NCBI GenBank assembly: GCA_012932865.1
Contig: SAXG01000042.1
Span: forward strand, 1 to 64,000
Source: Amylostereum areolatum
Taxonomy: Eukaryota; Basidiomycota; Agaricomycetes; Russulales; Stereaceae
DNA length: 64,000 nt
Direction: 5' to 3'
Positions 22,672 to 33,010 of the stretch are shown one piece after another; the stretch's first letter is position 1, and each line of letters begins with the position of its first letter. The notes under the pieces are model-generated. The model searched no databases and was not told where the DNA came from. It saw only the letters and a list, made by a program, of their open reading frames with translations. The translations under genes were made by a program, and so were the position numbers.

Positions 22672-23783
22672 CGGTAGGTGTGGACTAGCCTAGCCTGAGG
22701 CCTGAGGTGGGGGACCGAAAGGAAATTCGATCAGTGACAAGTCCTTCTCCGCTTTATACGTTTGTGAGTACTCACCGGATGGAGTTCTGCCAAGTAGAAA
22801 GGCACACCAACAATAGGCCACGGCGTCTTGACGGCATCGCTTCAAGTTGATGTGATCGTCTCTAAGTTGACTTTGGGCGCTCAGCGCCAGCGCCCATGCG
22901 CCAGCCATTGGGTCCAATCTCAATGGTGATCAAAACAGTCTCCTTAGTATATAATCATATACATACCTGTAAGGGACTGCCGCATGCAACCACCTGCGAC
23001 CACAGCCCAGATCAACGGCAAACGTGTGCTTGAATAGGTTCAGGTTCTTCGAGCCTTCGACTTTCAGCGTACTTACTAGTGCAACTGTTGATGAAAGGGA
23101 ACACTGTCCCTCTACACTCAACGGGTGGGCTGATTGGGTCGGAGTTACTTCCAGAAGCATTTGAAAGCGTTCAGGCATGTTCAATAATTACACACTCACC
23201 TCAAGGTTCTGCTTCTCACTGTAGGTCACCGGTCAATCTAGCAGGCGAGCTTTGCTTCTCGTAAAGGTGTTGACAACTTGGTTCGAAGACAAAGTATACA
23301 GCCATCTGGCTCGGCTTGAAATTGCGCAAGCATTGTGCCCTACCATGAAGCATTGCGAAGCTCAAAGTTCAACACTTCAAGCTTCAACTTCAAGCGCTTC
23401 AAGGCGGGGCGATCATGTTTGTGCGTGTTAGGATCAGATGCCAATAGCCTCCGAGAGCCCGGCCGGGATCACCGACAGCCGGCAACCGTCATTGACCAGT
23501 CACCATACTGAGTGCCGCTATGATAATGTACTAGGTGGGCATGAGCGACATACACGTCTCACTATCTTAGTACACGAACCTTCACAATAGTTTCACATAG
23601 GAGACTAATAAGTTTGTGATGTCCCGCCGACGCCGAGGAGTATAGGGTGATAATTATAAGGAAGTAGTAGAACAGATGCAAAAAATCCAAATGAAATCCG
23701 AAATAAATGATTAAACAGAATCCATGGAACCCATACATAATCAAGTGTGTCCAAAACCCCAAACGGTTGTATTGCTCACCCGC
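22672..23783. other. Intergenic region between GH76 copies 6 and 7
   Basis: No gene is seen. A TTCAA-rich simple repeat lies at about 23360-23405 and a copy of the recurrent GATCCTAAC motif (minus sense) at 23426-23448, about 0.76 kb upstream of copy 6. Confidence 0.4.
23426..23448 (-). promoter_or_regulatory. Recurrent GATCCTAAC motif upstream of GH76 copy 6
   Basis: In gene sense the motif reads GCTATTGGCATCTGATCC then TAACACGC and CAAACA. It shares the TCTGATCCTAACA core and the CAAACA flank with the copies at 4148, 14889 and 30713. Confidence 0.4.
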
Positions 23784-26427
23784 TCACATCCCACCCTGGT
23801 GGTACTCTGGTGGTGCCTCGCGGGTTTGAGAATGGAGATGCAAAAGACCCGCCAACTGCGGCACTAATTGCGGAAGCTCCGACATCGCCACCCCGCCGTT
23901 GTCCGGTTCATATCCCACGGCATCCTGCTGATGCACCGGAACGTACCCGCCTGACGATGCAGCCCTGCTGGGATACATATCGTACGATGTGGCTTGCAGA
24001 GATTCGTGCCAAACGTGTTGCGAAGCAGATGGCGTGGATGACATGGACACTACTGTAGATGGACCTGGTGTCGCTGTTCCGGCCTGATCCAAGGAGCTCT
24101 GAATTCGGTTCTTCTCGGCCACAGCACCACTCGCCATGGGCACATGGCGAGAAGGAACTGTGTTGGCCGGGAAAGGCTCCACTGTGTATTCAGGATTGGA
24201 AGACGAGGGATGCCGCGCCATTTCGTCCCCTGCAAAGTAGACCGGGCCAAAGGCTACGCGACGGCGACGCCAGAAGATAATCCCGCCAACGGTAAGTATA
24301 AGACCCGCTAGGCCGCCAACAATGCCACCCACAATGGCCCCTGCATTGGACGAGGAGCCTGACTTCGATCCTGAGCTGGAGTTGTCAGAATCAGACCCGT
24401 TTGTGGGACTGGTCGAGCTTCTGTGCCCAAAACATCAATCAACCTACTAGGGGAGCGGGACGAGTATACGAACGTGGTGTTGGTCATGCTACTGGCCACG
24501 ATATCGAAAGCAGCGTTGAAAACATCGGCAGCAGCGATGTTGCCCGCTGGATGTAGAGTGGTCGGAGCCGGTCCGGACCAGCTCGTCGTGTAGTTGTTGC
24601 TCCCCGGCACAGTCGCAAGGTCGAGAACAGCGTTCATCTGAGCAGCAATCAGTGAAACGGCAGGATGTGCCAAGTGAGCGCAAGATCATACCTGGACGGT
24701 GAGGAAGGCTTCAATGAGCGTCGCCATCGAAGAAGTCTTGTTGCTGCGTGCCCATGCTTCATGAAATGCACGAACAAGAACCGCTGTTGATTAAAATCGA
24801 CATCAGCGCCTTGCAACGAAGCTAATCGAACGAGTTACTCTTCAATCCGCTCGCCCATTTGTCGACGTCTTGTGCCTCTAGACTTGCGCGTGAGTGACGC
24901 ATATACTAAACGATGATGTGGAGGACCACCTTCGAAAACAACTCCGTTGGCTCCTATGAGCTGCCTGTACTTGATTGTTTTTGGAACCACGTCCTCCAGT
25001 CTACAGAGCAGTTAAACAATTACTCATGATAAACGGCGTAGAAACCTACAAGGACGCCCAGCCCCCATCTTGAGTGACATTCGCGAGCACGGCGAGTCCT
25101 TCGATGAAATACCCGGTATTGTAGCTGTAGAAGTTCCCGATTACATCGCATTGGGCGAGCACGATCGTGTCGTGGACGAATATCCCATCCCACAGCTGAT
25201 TCTGGATAAACTTGCCCGTACGCGCGGCGGCGTCCAAGTATTTCGTGTCATTCGTTGCCTCATAAAGATATGCAGACAGACTATGGGAAGTCAGGCTATG
25301 GTGCGCTCAAATTGGGATCGTCACGTACGCCATATAGGGTCCAACCGATTCGCCATTCACATTGGTGTCATTTGCGGTACCCTGGTCCTAGAAAAGTGCC
25401 GGCGTCCATGAGACACCAGACACTCAAATAGCACGGAAGTTCACGCACCCAAAACACGGCACCTGCTGTAGTACCTATCATAGTATAGAGGGTGCTGGTA
25501 AACTCCGTCCCCGTCGATCGAAAACGCATGTACTAACCATTGGGGCAGGTAGATGGAATCTTCACGTCCTTTGTTGGGTGAGACCCGTTCTTCGCATCTG
25601 CGTCCGTCACGACAAACTGTGTCGTATCACTCCATACAGAAGTAGCTATGTCGAGCAAGAACTGGTCGCCGTAGGCACGGTAGCAATAGTATGCCGCCAT
25701 TCCCCAGAAACTAAGTGTGTGGTGAAAAAGGTGCCATGCGAAGGTTGCGATAAGAGCGAAGACAAGACGGCCACTTACGTAGCGTCGCTGCTTATTCTCT
25801 GCCATTCATCACGTCAGTGTCCTGAGCTGGGCTGATTAAATGGGATCGTTAACGTACACTAATGGCTTAGCAGTCAGTCGGCTTCACCCACAGCATAAAT
25901 ACAAAGAAAAAGAGGACGTACGGAGAGGTAGAATAGAAGTTGGGGTGCGCACGTTCGAAAACTTGGAGGTTCGTAGTTGCCGTGTCCATGTGAGTCTTAT
26001 TGCCGTTGTACAGGTCTTGATTTGCGAGAACGGCGACCAGACTAGCGGCTTGCCCATTCTCGAAGCCTGCGCGTGGAATGGTGCAAAGACGTTAAGAAAC
26101 TAATGCGATGAAAGGCGGTAGAGAGACGCTCACCAGGGATATCGCCTTTGGACGGATCGATAAAGGAGATGACCTGAGCAACGGCGTCATTCGCGTACTT
26201 TGCACGTTCCGCGCGCGTCAAATTAGATGTCGGTTTCTGCGCGTCAATCAGACAGGGTCAGTTGTAGATAAAACAAGAGTGGATGCCCAGCCATAGAAAC
26301 GTACCCTCCAGTCGCCTGGGATCGAAAAGTCTTGAGACAAGGCCGGAGCGAGCCATGAAAGCGCGAGGAGAACCTGCAAAAGAACAATAAACGGGCGCCC
26401 TCCGACGGACATTCTGAGAGGTTGCAT
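23784..26427 (-). CDS. GH76-like membrane-anchored protein, copy 7
   Basis: The likely start at 26427 gives MQPLRMSVGGRPFIVLLQVL then LALSWLAPALS and QDFSIPGDWR; the next Met (26412) is also possible. Exons read LTRAERAKYANDAVAQVIS, SLVAVLANQDLYNGNKT, SSDAT, FWGMAAYYCYRAYGDQFLL, ESVGPYMA, LSAYLYEATNDTKYLDAAA, NTGYFIEGLAVLANVTQDGG, LEDVVPKTIKYRQLIGANG and RAFHEAWARSNKTSSMAT. The C-terminal exon has a Ser/Asn stalk, the helix GAIVGGIVGGLAGLILTVGG (about 24270-24345), WRRRR, the VEPF motif, the helix SELPQLVPQLAGLLHLH and REAPPEYHQGGM with a PPxY. The exon with PYMA is fused to the preceding exon, so there is no 12-nt micro-exon here. It is a predicted type I plasma-membrane protein. Confidence 0.84.
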
Positions 26428-27296
26428 CGTGCCAAACGAGCGGAGGCCCGCCTGGGATGAACAGGTGGGAGGGAGAAATCGGACACCCACCTTGAAGAAG
26501 CCTTTATATAGCTGCCACGCACGAGTTCGAGAGATCGTGATAGTCGACTTCTGGGATTATGGGCGGCGATGCTAGATCGGCGCATGTGGAGTCCGGTGAG
26601 ATTGATGGAATCCGACTCTGTATGCGACAGGATAACCAAACATGCTGCTGGCAGAGGCCCGCCGAGGGCAGCCGCCATCTCAGTCCACCCGACGGATGCC
26701 GTCGGCGTACGCTACTTGCACATAAAGATGTCTAGCGGCCGAAGTGAGAGGGAGCTAGATCCGACATTCGTAGATGAACGTAAGAGAACGTAAGTCACGA
26801 TATTCGGGACCTCGGGTCGCGATGTTACGTGCGGACCCGCGATGAGCTGGAGAAAATGTTACCGAGATTTTTTGTCCTTGTTAAGATCAGAGGTTATTGG
26901 CCTCGAGGCCCTTGACCCAACTTTCGTCTGACTCCCCTTGCTTGCTTTTGATCGAGACACTGAAGCCTCATCTTGAGCTTGAGGTTATCTGAGATCTTCC
27001 AGATACTTCGACAGTGTTTACCGTAGCGGACCGACGGGAGTTAGGAGCCAATATCACCAACATCGGTCCACCGACCGGCGGCGACGTCTAAGAACCCTGT
27101 AAGACATTGTAACGTACAACATGTTCGGCAACATCCAAATAAGCTATAGTAAGGCGGATCATATAATGCATCACGAAACCCGTAACATAAGGCAGACGAC
27201 GAACCAGCAATAAAATGTCCGCGACATCGGCACACAAAACCCATCTTACACTTTGCGAAACGCGTTCGCGGCAGACAGAGATAGTGCCAGCACCTT
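26428..27296. other. Intergenic region between GH76 copies 7 and 8
   Basis: No gene is recognised. A diverged copy of the recurrent motif (minus sense, CCTCTGATCTTAACA) lies at 26879-26900, about 0.45 kb upstream of copy 7. Confidence 0.4.
26879..26900 (-). promoter_or_regulatory. Recurrent GATCCTAAC-like motif upstream of GH76 copy 7
   Basis: In gene sense it reads CCAATAACCTCTGATCTTAA then CAAGGACAAA, with two changes from the KGD4-upstream copy. It lies upstream of copy 7. Confidence 0.35.
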
Positions 27297-29877
27297 CTAT
27301 CCTTCTCGATACTCCGGCGGAGCCTCGTTCACATGCACATGCAGCAGCCCTGCCAACTGCGAAACCAGCCTCGGAAGGTCCGACATACCGCCCATGGCAG
27401 GATGGTGGTCAACAGGGACATGCTCGCCAGTGTCGCCACTGGCCACGGTCACCGGGCCAGAGGACCCCACCTGTGGCATAACAGGATTGGTCGCAATGGG
27501 TTGAGAAGGGGACGACACATCCGATGTGACGGTGGATGGACCAGGACTCGGAGTCGCCATACCAGCCCCCTGCCACGCGGAATGTGTTCGTTGTTTGTCG
27601 CCCATGCCGCGGTGGATACCGATGGCTCCTGAAGGTGTCGTGAAAGTAGCTTCCACAGGGAACGGCTCGACCATGTATGCCGGATTGAGGGACGATTGGC
27701 TGCTCTCCAACAAGTTGCCGTTCTCGGGACTGTAAGGGTCGATGCGACGCCTCCGCCAAAAGACGAAGCAGCCGATGAGCAGCGCAATGACGGCCACGCC
27801 ACCAACAACACCCCCTGCAATAGCACCAGCGTGCGACGGAGATGATTTGGTGGAATTTTGAGACCCATCGGATCCGTTGCTTGGTGGTACCGTTGAGTTG
27901 CTATTATAGATCTCAGTCATGTAGAAGTAGGATACGAAAGCGAACGTCACAAACGTGGTGTTCGAGCCCGGAGTGTCAGGGACGAGGTCGAAGGCGGCGT
28001 TGAACACGTCCACGGCAGCAACGTTTCCCGCAGGATGCAAATCGTTCAGGGTGGGACCAATCCAGCTGGTCGTATAATTGTTGCTTCCAGGTATGGTGGC
28101 GAAGTCGAGGACGGCGTTCATCTGCATGACGAGGTTTTAATAAAATGCTCCAGCTTTAGAAAAAGCGAGGTCGTACTTGGACGGTTATAAATGCTTCGAC
28201 GAGTGCAGCCATCTCGGAGCTCTTGTCGATGCGAGCCCAAGTCTCGTGAAGGGCACGAATAAGAACGACTAAGACACATCTGTGTCAGGACCGGGCGGCC
28301 AGCCGCTACTGAGAGAAAAAAACACACCCTTCAGTGCGCTGGACCAGTCATCCACGTTTTGGTCTCTGTTACACACTCGTCAGTCTCGTCCAAGAGCATA
28401 CATGCAGGGCTCACCTTCAATGATGATGCCATTGAAGTTGATTAGACTCTTGTAGTTGATAGTCTTTGGCAAAACATCTTCCAACCTGCAAACAAGGCAG
28501 GAACATCAGCCTCAAGGTGTGACAAGCAAATCGTGCAGGAAACCCACAACGACGTCCAGTTAGCATCCCGCGTGATATTCGCAAGGACGGCCAGTCCCTC
28601 GATGAAAAAGCCCGGGTTGTAGCTGAGGAAAGCCCCAACGATCTCGCAACTTTGTATCCTAATCGTATCGTGCACCCACGCGCCGTCCCACAACTGGTTC
28701 TGGATGAATTTCGCCGTGAGTTCAGCGGCATCCAGGTACTTGGTCTGATTGGTTGCCTCGTAGAGATAGGCAGATAACCTGTTAGAAGGAAGCGCGCTAT
28801 TAGATGTGCAGTCGCTAAGCATGGCAGAGATACTTACGAAAGGTAAGACCCAGCCGTCTCGCCGTTTACGTCCGTGCTGTTGGGTTTGTCAACATCCTGG
28901 TATCGTCATAAGCAGAGTCAGTATGGATGTATGCATCAATTCACCCCACGCACAAATAAGACGCCGCCCGCTGTTGTAGCTGTCATACGGTCAACGCCAA
29001 CGAAAGCAAAAGTGAGCCATTGCCTCCTCACGCATATGAACACACACGCACCATTATTACACGTTGATGCGATGGTAACATTCCTGGTCGGATGGGAGCC
29101 ATTTTTCGCGTTGGCCTCAGTGACGACGTATTGTGTTGCAACGTCCCACGCTGTAGACGCGATATCGAGCAGGAATTGATCACCGTATGCACGGTAGCAG
29201 TAGTACGCAACGAGTCCCCAGTACCTACATGAGAAAATCAGAGACCAGCACACACACGTCGGTGATCACACTCACGTATCGTCAGAGTTGATCCGCTGTA
29301 GCGTCGCGTTAGCGATTTGAATAGTTGCCCTAGGTTCATATCACCGACGTACCCTTCATGATAGAGAATCCTTCCCATCAGTACTGGCCGCGTCGGAAGA
29401 AATAGAATGGGTATGCTCACGGATTAGCACTGTAGAAATTCGGAAAAGCGCGTTCGAATTCTTGCAGAGTATTCACTGCCGCGTCCTTGTGGCTATTGTT
29501 GCCATTATACAGATCCTGGTTGGCGAGGATCGCTACCGTGCTAGCGGCTTGTCCACCCGCGAAATCTGGAGCGAAAGTAAGAGACACCACCAAAAGTGGT
29601 AGAAGAACCCGCAAAGAACACTCACTAGCGATGTGGCCAGTCCCCGGGTTGATCAAAGGGGTGACCTTGGCTGTAGCGTCGCTTGCGAGCTTGGCGCGCT
29701 CTGCGCGCGTTAAATTGGATGTAGTTTCCTGCACATTGGGGCAGATCACGGTTAGATGTATGCAACGTAAGAACGAAGCGCCTCACGCACCCTCCAACCG
29801 CTGGGAACAGTAAAGTTCTGGCCGTAAACAGGACCAAGGCCGGCGAGACAAAGCAAGATTACGGGGAGCTTGAACAT
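27297..29877 (-). CDS. GH76-like membrane-anchored protein, copy 8
   Basis: The ATG at 29877 gives the signal peptide MFKLPVILLCLAGLGPVYG and QNFTVPSGWR. Exons read NLTRAERAKLASDATAKVT, STVAILANQDLYNGNNSH, NSDDT joined to YWGLVAYYCYRAYGDQFLL, TAGGVLF, NGETAGSYLS, LSAYLYEATNQTKYLDAAE, NPGFFIEGLAVLANITRDAN, LEDVLPKTINYKSLINFNG and RALHETWARIDKSSEMAA. The final exon begins MNAVLDFATIPGSNNYTTSW and carries a Ser/Asn stalk, the helix GAIAGGVVGGVAVIALLIGC (about 27755-27840), WRRRRIDP, the VEPF motif, the helix SDLPRLVSQLAGLLHVH and NEAPPEYREG with a PPxY. Like copy 7 it lacks the separate micro-exon. Copies 7 and 8 form a sub-group. No frame break is visible. Confidence 0.85.
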
Positions 29878-30799
29878 CGATCTTCCAGCCGCACCGAGGA
29901 TAAGGCGCCTGAACGTGATTTGTGAGGACCGCGGCGAGGGGAGGGGAGGAGCTGCGCCATGGACAGCCAGTCTTTTAAACGGCAACGGAGGCTTCGGGGG
30001 AGCGCGCTCTGTAGTGAATTTATGAGAAGATGGCGCTGGGTAAAGCTTGAGGTGATGCCAATCACAGTCGGTGTTATGAGCGCTACACGTCTTTCCCTGC
30101 TGCAATACGTAACGCACTAGTACGGTCGATTCATGCGCAACTTTACTGGCGCATAGGTGGGGAACAAAACCAGGCCGCCGTGACCCGTCGGAAAAGCGTA
30201 AAAGTTATCTTGCTTGTTGTTTTTGGTGCTCCGCATATACCAGTGTCGCGGTGGTGTAGATGGAATGACAGCCTGGGAGAATCATCGGGGTGTTCGAAAC
30301 CAACGTTGACGGTCGGAGGACAAAGGAAGACGTTTGGCGCCGGCCCGACAAACTACAGATCGAGCTCCGCTCGCCGGCGGGCAACTCGGTCGAACATTCT
30401 GCAACAGTGCCAGTCTGATTCCGTCGGGCCTGTAAGTATGCATACCGCGCACGGAACGTCAAGCGCATGTTGGGTATGTGTTTGTGTGCAGGGGTTCAAG
30501 TCGAAGGGCACCTCGAAATAACAATATCAATGAACGCAACGAGAATCAGATCAAGCCTCTCCAGGGAAACGAAGGAGTAGGATACCATAGGAATGGAAAT
30601 ACGAGAACATCGAAATTTCTCCATGGACATGCACCTGAGGTACCACCATGATGCGGGTTGAAACGTTGAAACGTTGAAACCCCTACTGAGTTACGAGCTG
30701 CATGTTTGGTCGTGTTAGGATCAGAAGCTATTAGCTTCGTGCCTGGACATGGTGACGGACAACCGAACCACACAGCAAACAAACCCGTATAAGACCCGA
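29878..30799. other. Upstream region of GH76 copy 8
   Basis: No gene is recognised. A 9-bp tandem repeat (GTTGAAAC-type, three copies) lies at about 30658-30682 and a copy of the recurrent motif at 30713-30735 (minus sense), about 0.84 kb upstream of copy 8. Confidence 0.4.
30713..30735 (-). promoter_or_regulatory. Recurrent GATCCTAAC motif upstream of GH76 copy 8
   Basis: In gene sense it reads TAATAGCTTCTGATCCTAAC then ACGACCAAACA, the best match to the KGD4-upstream motif and its CCAAACA flank. Confidence 0.45.
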
Positions 30800-31250
30800 C
30801 GGAAAAAGGCTGGAAATAGTGGCTCTGAAAAAGCCTATCAATTCCCACCCTTTTTCTGACGGAAAAAGGTGACGCATTACGATTGGATAATTGCAAACTC
30901 TTTCAGGCCGGAAAAGGAAAGGTCGGAAGGGTAGAACAAAGATGAGTGTGAAAGGTGGAAAAAGAATACCTATTTCAGGGAGATAAAGGACACCTTTTTC
31001 CAATGGGGATTGCAAACACTACTTTGAACCTACGCCCGGCCGAAAAAGGCTTGCTATGACATTCTCATTTTCTGACAGGAATATTATGACTATTTCCGAC
31101 CGTATAAGACTGCCTTTCACGAACGGAATTTGTTTGACACATACAGACCGGAAAAGACAAACAATACCCATTGGAAAAAGGGTTCCTCTGCCTGTCAGGG
31201 GTTGGAAAACAATTGCCCGATAGAAAAAGTTTAACCCCGTCCGAAGCCTA
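30800..31250. repeat. Cluster of GAAAAAG-type motifs
   Basis: About a dozen copies of a purine motif (CGGAAAAAGG and variants, in both orientations) occur in about 450 bp, for example at about 30801, 30826, 30863, 30907, 30956, 30993, 31041, 31144, 31168 and 31220. Spacing is irregular at roughly 20-60 bp. No coding frame fits. It may be decayed satellite or transposon sequence. Confidence 0.5.
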
Positions 31251-31451
31251 TCTGATGACATTCGTCGTACCCCGTCCACCGTGGGCATATTTTATCGACA
31301 TAGCGACGACAGCGCCTAACGACGCCGACGGTCCTGAGCTCGCCACCGCCACTTCTCGCGCCATCCGATATACCATAAGGACCCCCAACCTCGGCACCCT
31401 TCCCCGCCGATCTACCCGACAAGCCTTCGTGAGGTGCACAAAGCTTACCCA

Positions 31452-32290
31452 GTTAGATAAGATGAAACGTTAGCTAGATAGACAGAGAGAAACAAAGAAG
31501 TTATGTACCTAGGTGCCGCTGCGGGACGTTTAGCTAAGTTGGAAACAAAGAGGACGGCCTTAGCTACACAAGCAGGCAGGCTTTATTGTCTATGTAGATC
31601 GGTTAGCGCACATGAACAGAGGAAAGGTTACTTTGGGTACCTACCTAGCGCACGACGCCGTTTTAGCGACGCAGATAACGCAGTGACACTTCGCATCCAC
31701 AGACACGACAAGGTCAATCTAGATAAGATACCGCCTACTTACCTAGCGCGCGCGCACACGGACGAAAGAAGTTTTTTACCTGCACAGATACACAGACAAT
31801 GAAGGTGATAGGCCCTTTCTAACCGTCACGTTAGCTATGCAAGTAACAAAGGCTCGAAAGGGCGAGCTTACCTAGACGTGTACAAGCGCGCAGAGGCTGC
31901 TAACCTAGGTGCCGTTGCGGGACATTTAGCAAAGTTAGCAACAAGGGGGCGGCCTTACGTGCACGGAGGGAGGGCCTCCAGATACGGAAAAAGAACCTTT
32001 GTTACTTACCTAGATAACGAAGCATCGGTGATCGAGTAAGAACGGAGGGAGAGCTACCTACTTACCTACTGCACGCCGCCATTTTAGCTACGCAGGCAGG
32101 GATACCCCTTGGTTACCTACGTACATAGTCAGTTTAACGTGTATGCGGTCGAAGAAAATTTTAGTTACTACACAAGTAACAAGGGCCCTGCAAAACCGTT
32201 CCTTTATTAGTTGCGTAGCTAGAGAGCTTGAAATGACGAGCTTACCTAGACGCGTGCAAGCGCGCAGACGTTAGCCACACAGAAAACGCA
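31452..32290. repeat. Diverged tandem repeat, two units of about 400 bp
   Basis: Matching blocks recur at nearly constant offset: CTAGGTGCCG-TGCGGGAC at about 31508 and 31904; GGCCTTA at about 31556 and 31950; ACGCCG-ATTTTAGC-ACGCAG-type at about 31653 and 32071; GAGCTTACCTAGACG then AAGCGCGCAG at about 31863 and 32238. Offsets are 375-418 bp. The units are rich in TTAGCTA and TTACCTAG words. No protein-coding potential was found. Confidence 0.65.
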
Positions 32291-32455
32291 GGAGTAAGCT
32301 GTCAACCGTACTCTTTGCTTGTATGTGCTTGTAACTCAATGGACGCGGTCGCGCCAAGCACGCAGATGCATCTAGTAAGAAGCTAGTAGATAACGAGAGA
32401 TCTTGTTAGGGATAACAAGCCTGTGAGCGTGCGCGCGAGAACTGAGGGGGATAAA

Positions 32456-32812
32456 ACGATCAAGGAGGGCCTCCTCCTCGTCGCCCCTGGGGCCCGAGTC
32501 TTGTCTTCGCGCGCTGTTCTGCAGAAGACCTCCGGCTTCTGCATCTTTTGGGGCGAGCTTTTCGTCAAGTCGGGCGTCCAGTGTTGTGATGTCGTCGTAC
32601 GCGCGAACGCGAACACCGAATTGCGGCGGCTTCGCGAGCTCAGCACCCAGGTCAAGCTCGCCGTTGTGGAGGTCCCTGTCGCCGACCCAGGGAACGAAGC
32701 AGAATTTCTTGACGTGTTAGAAAGGGCGTCTTGTTTATACTCTCCTTGCCTTCATTTCTATTATCCCACCTCATTTACTTTGAAGTCTAGGACGCCGGAC
32801 GCCATGCTTTGA
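32456..32812 (+). pseudogene. 5'-truncated copy of the small protein gene at 35438
   Basis: The frame from about 32456 reads IKEGLLLVAPGARVLSS, TSGFCIFWGELFVKSGVQ, VVVRANANTELRRLRELS and EVPVADPGNEAEFLDVLERA. It aligns along its length with the product of 35438-35843. The first exon of that gene (MMPLGLSKHF...) is missing; the sequence upstream is the roughly 400-bp repeat region. The copy therefore starts inside exon 2 and is probably non-functional. Its downstream non-coding sequence also matches that of the other copy, showing a segmental duplication. Confidence 0.65.
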
Positions 32813-33010
32813 GGCGCTGAAAGGTGATCTGGGATTATGTGCATGTATGTAGGTGATCTAACTATCTGAGCAACATTATTCTCGGACGAGGACCCGCTTG
32901 AACCATTTAGATCCGCGACCTGAGCACGAGTGGGTTGAGAGAAACTTTAGAAGAACGAACAGATGCTCACCTCACTCCGGCATGCCGACGAGAGCACCGG
33001 TGGTAGTGTC

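Noticed and set aside
30800..32290. CRISPR-like array from regularly recurring short motifs
   Set aside because: The genome is eukaryotic, spacing is irregular and there are no constant-length spacers.
30800..32400. Telomere or subtelomere boundary
   Set aside because: No TTAGGG-type arrays are present and ordinary genes continue on both sides.
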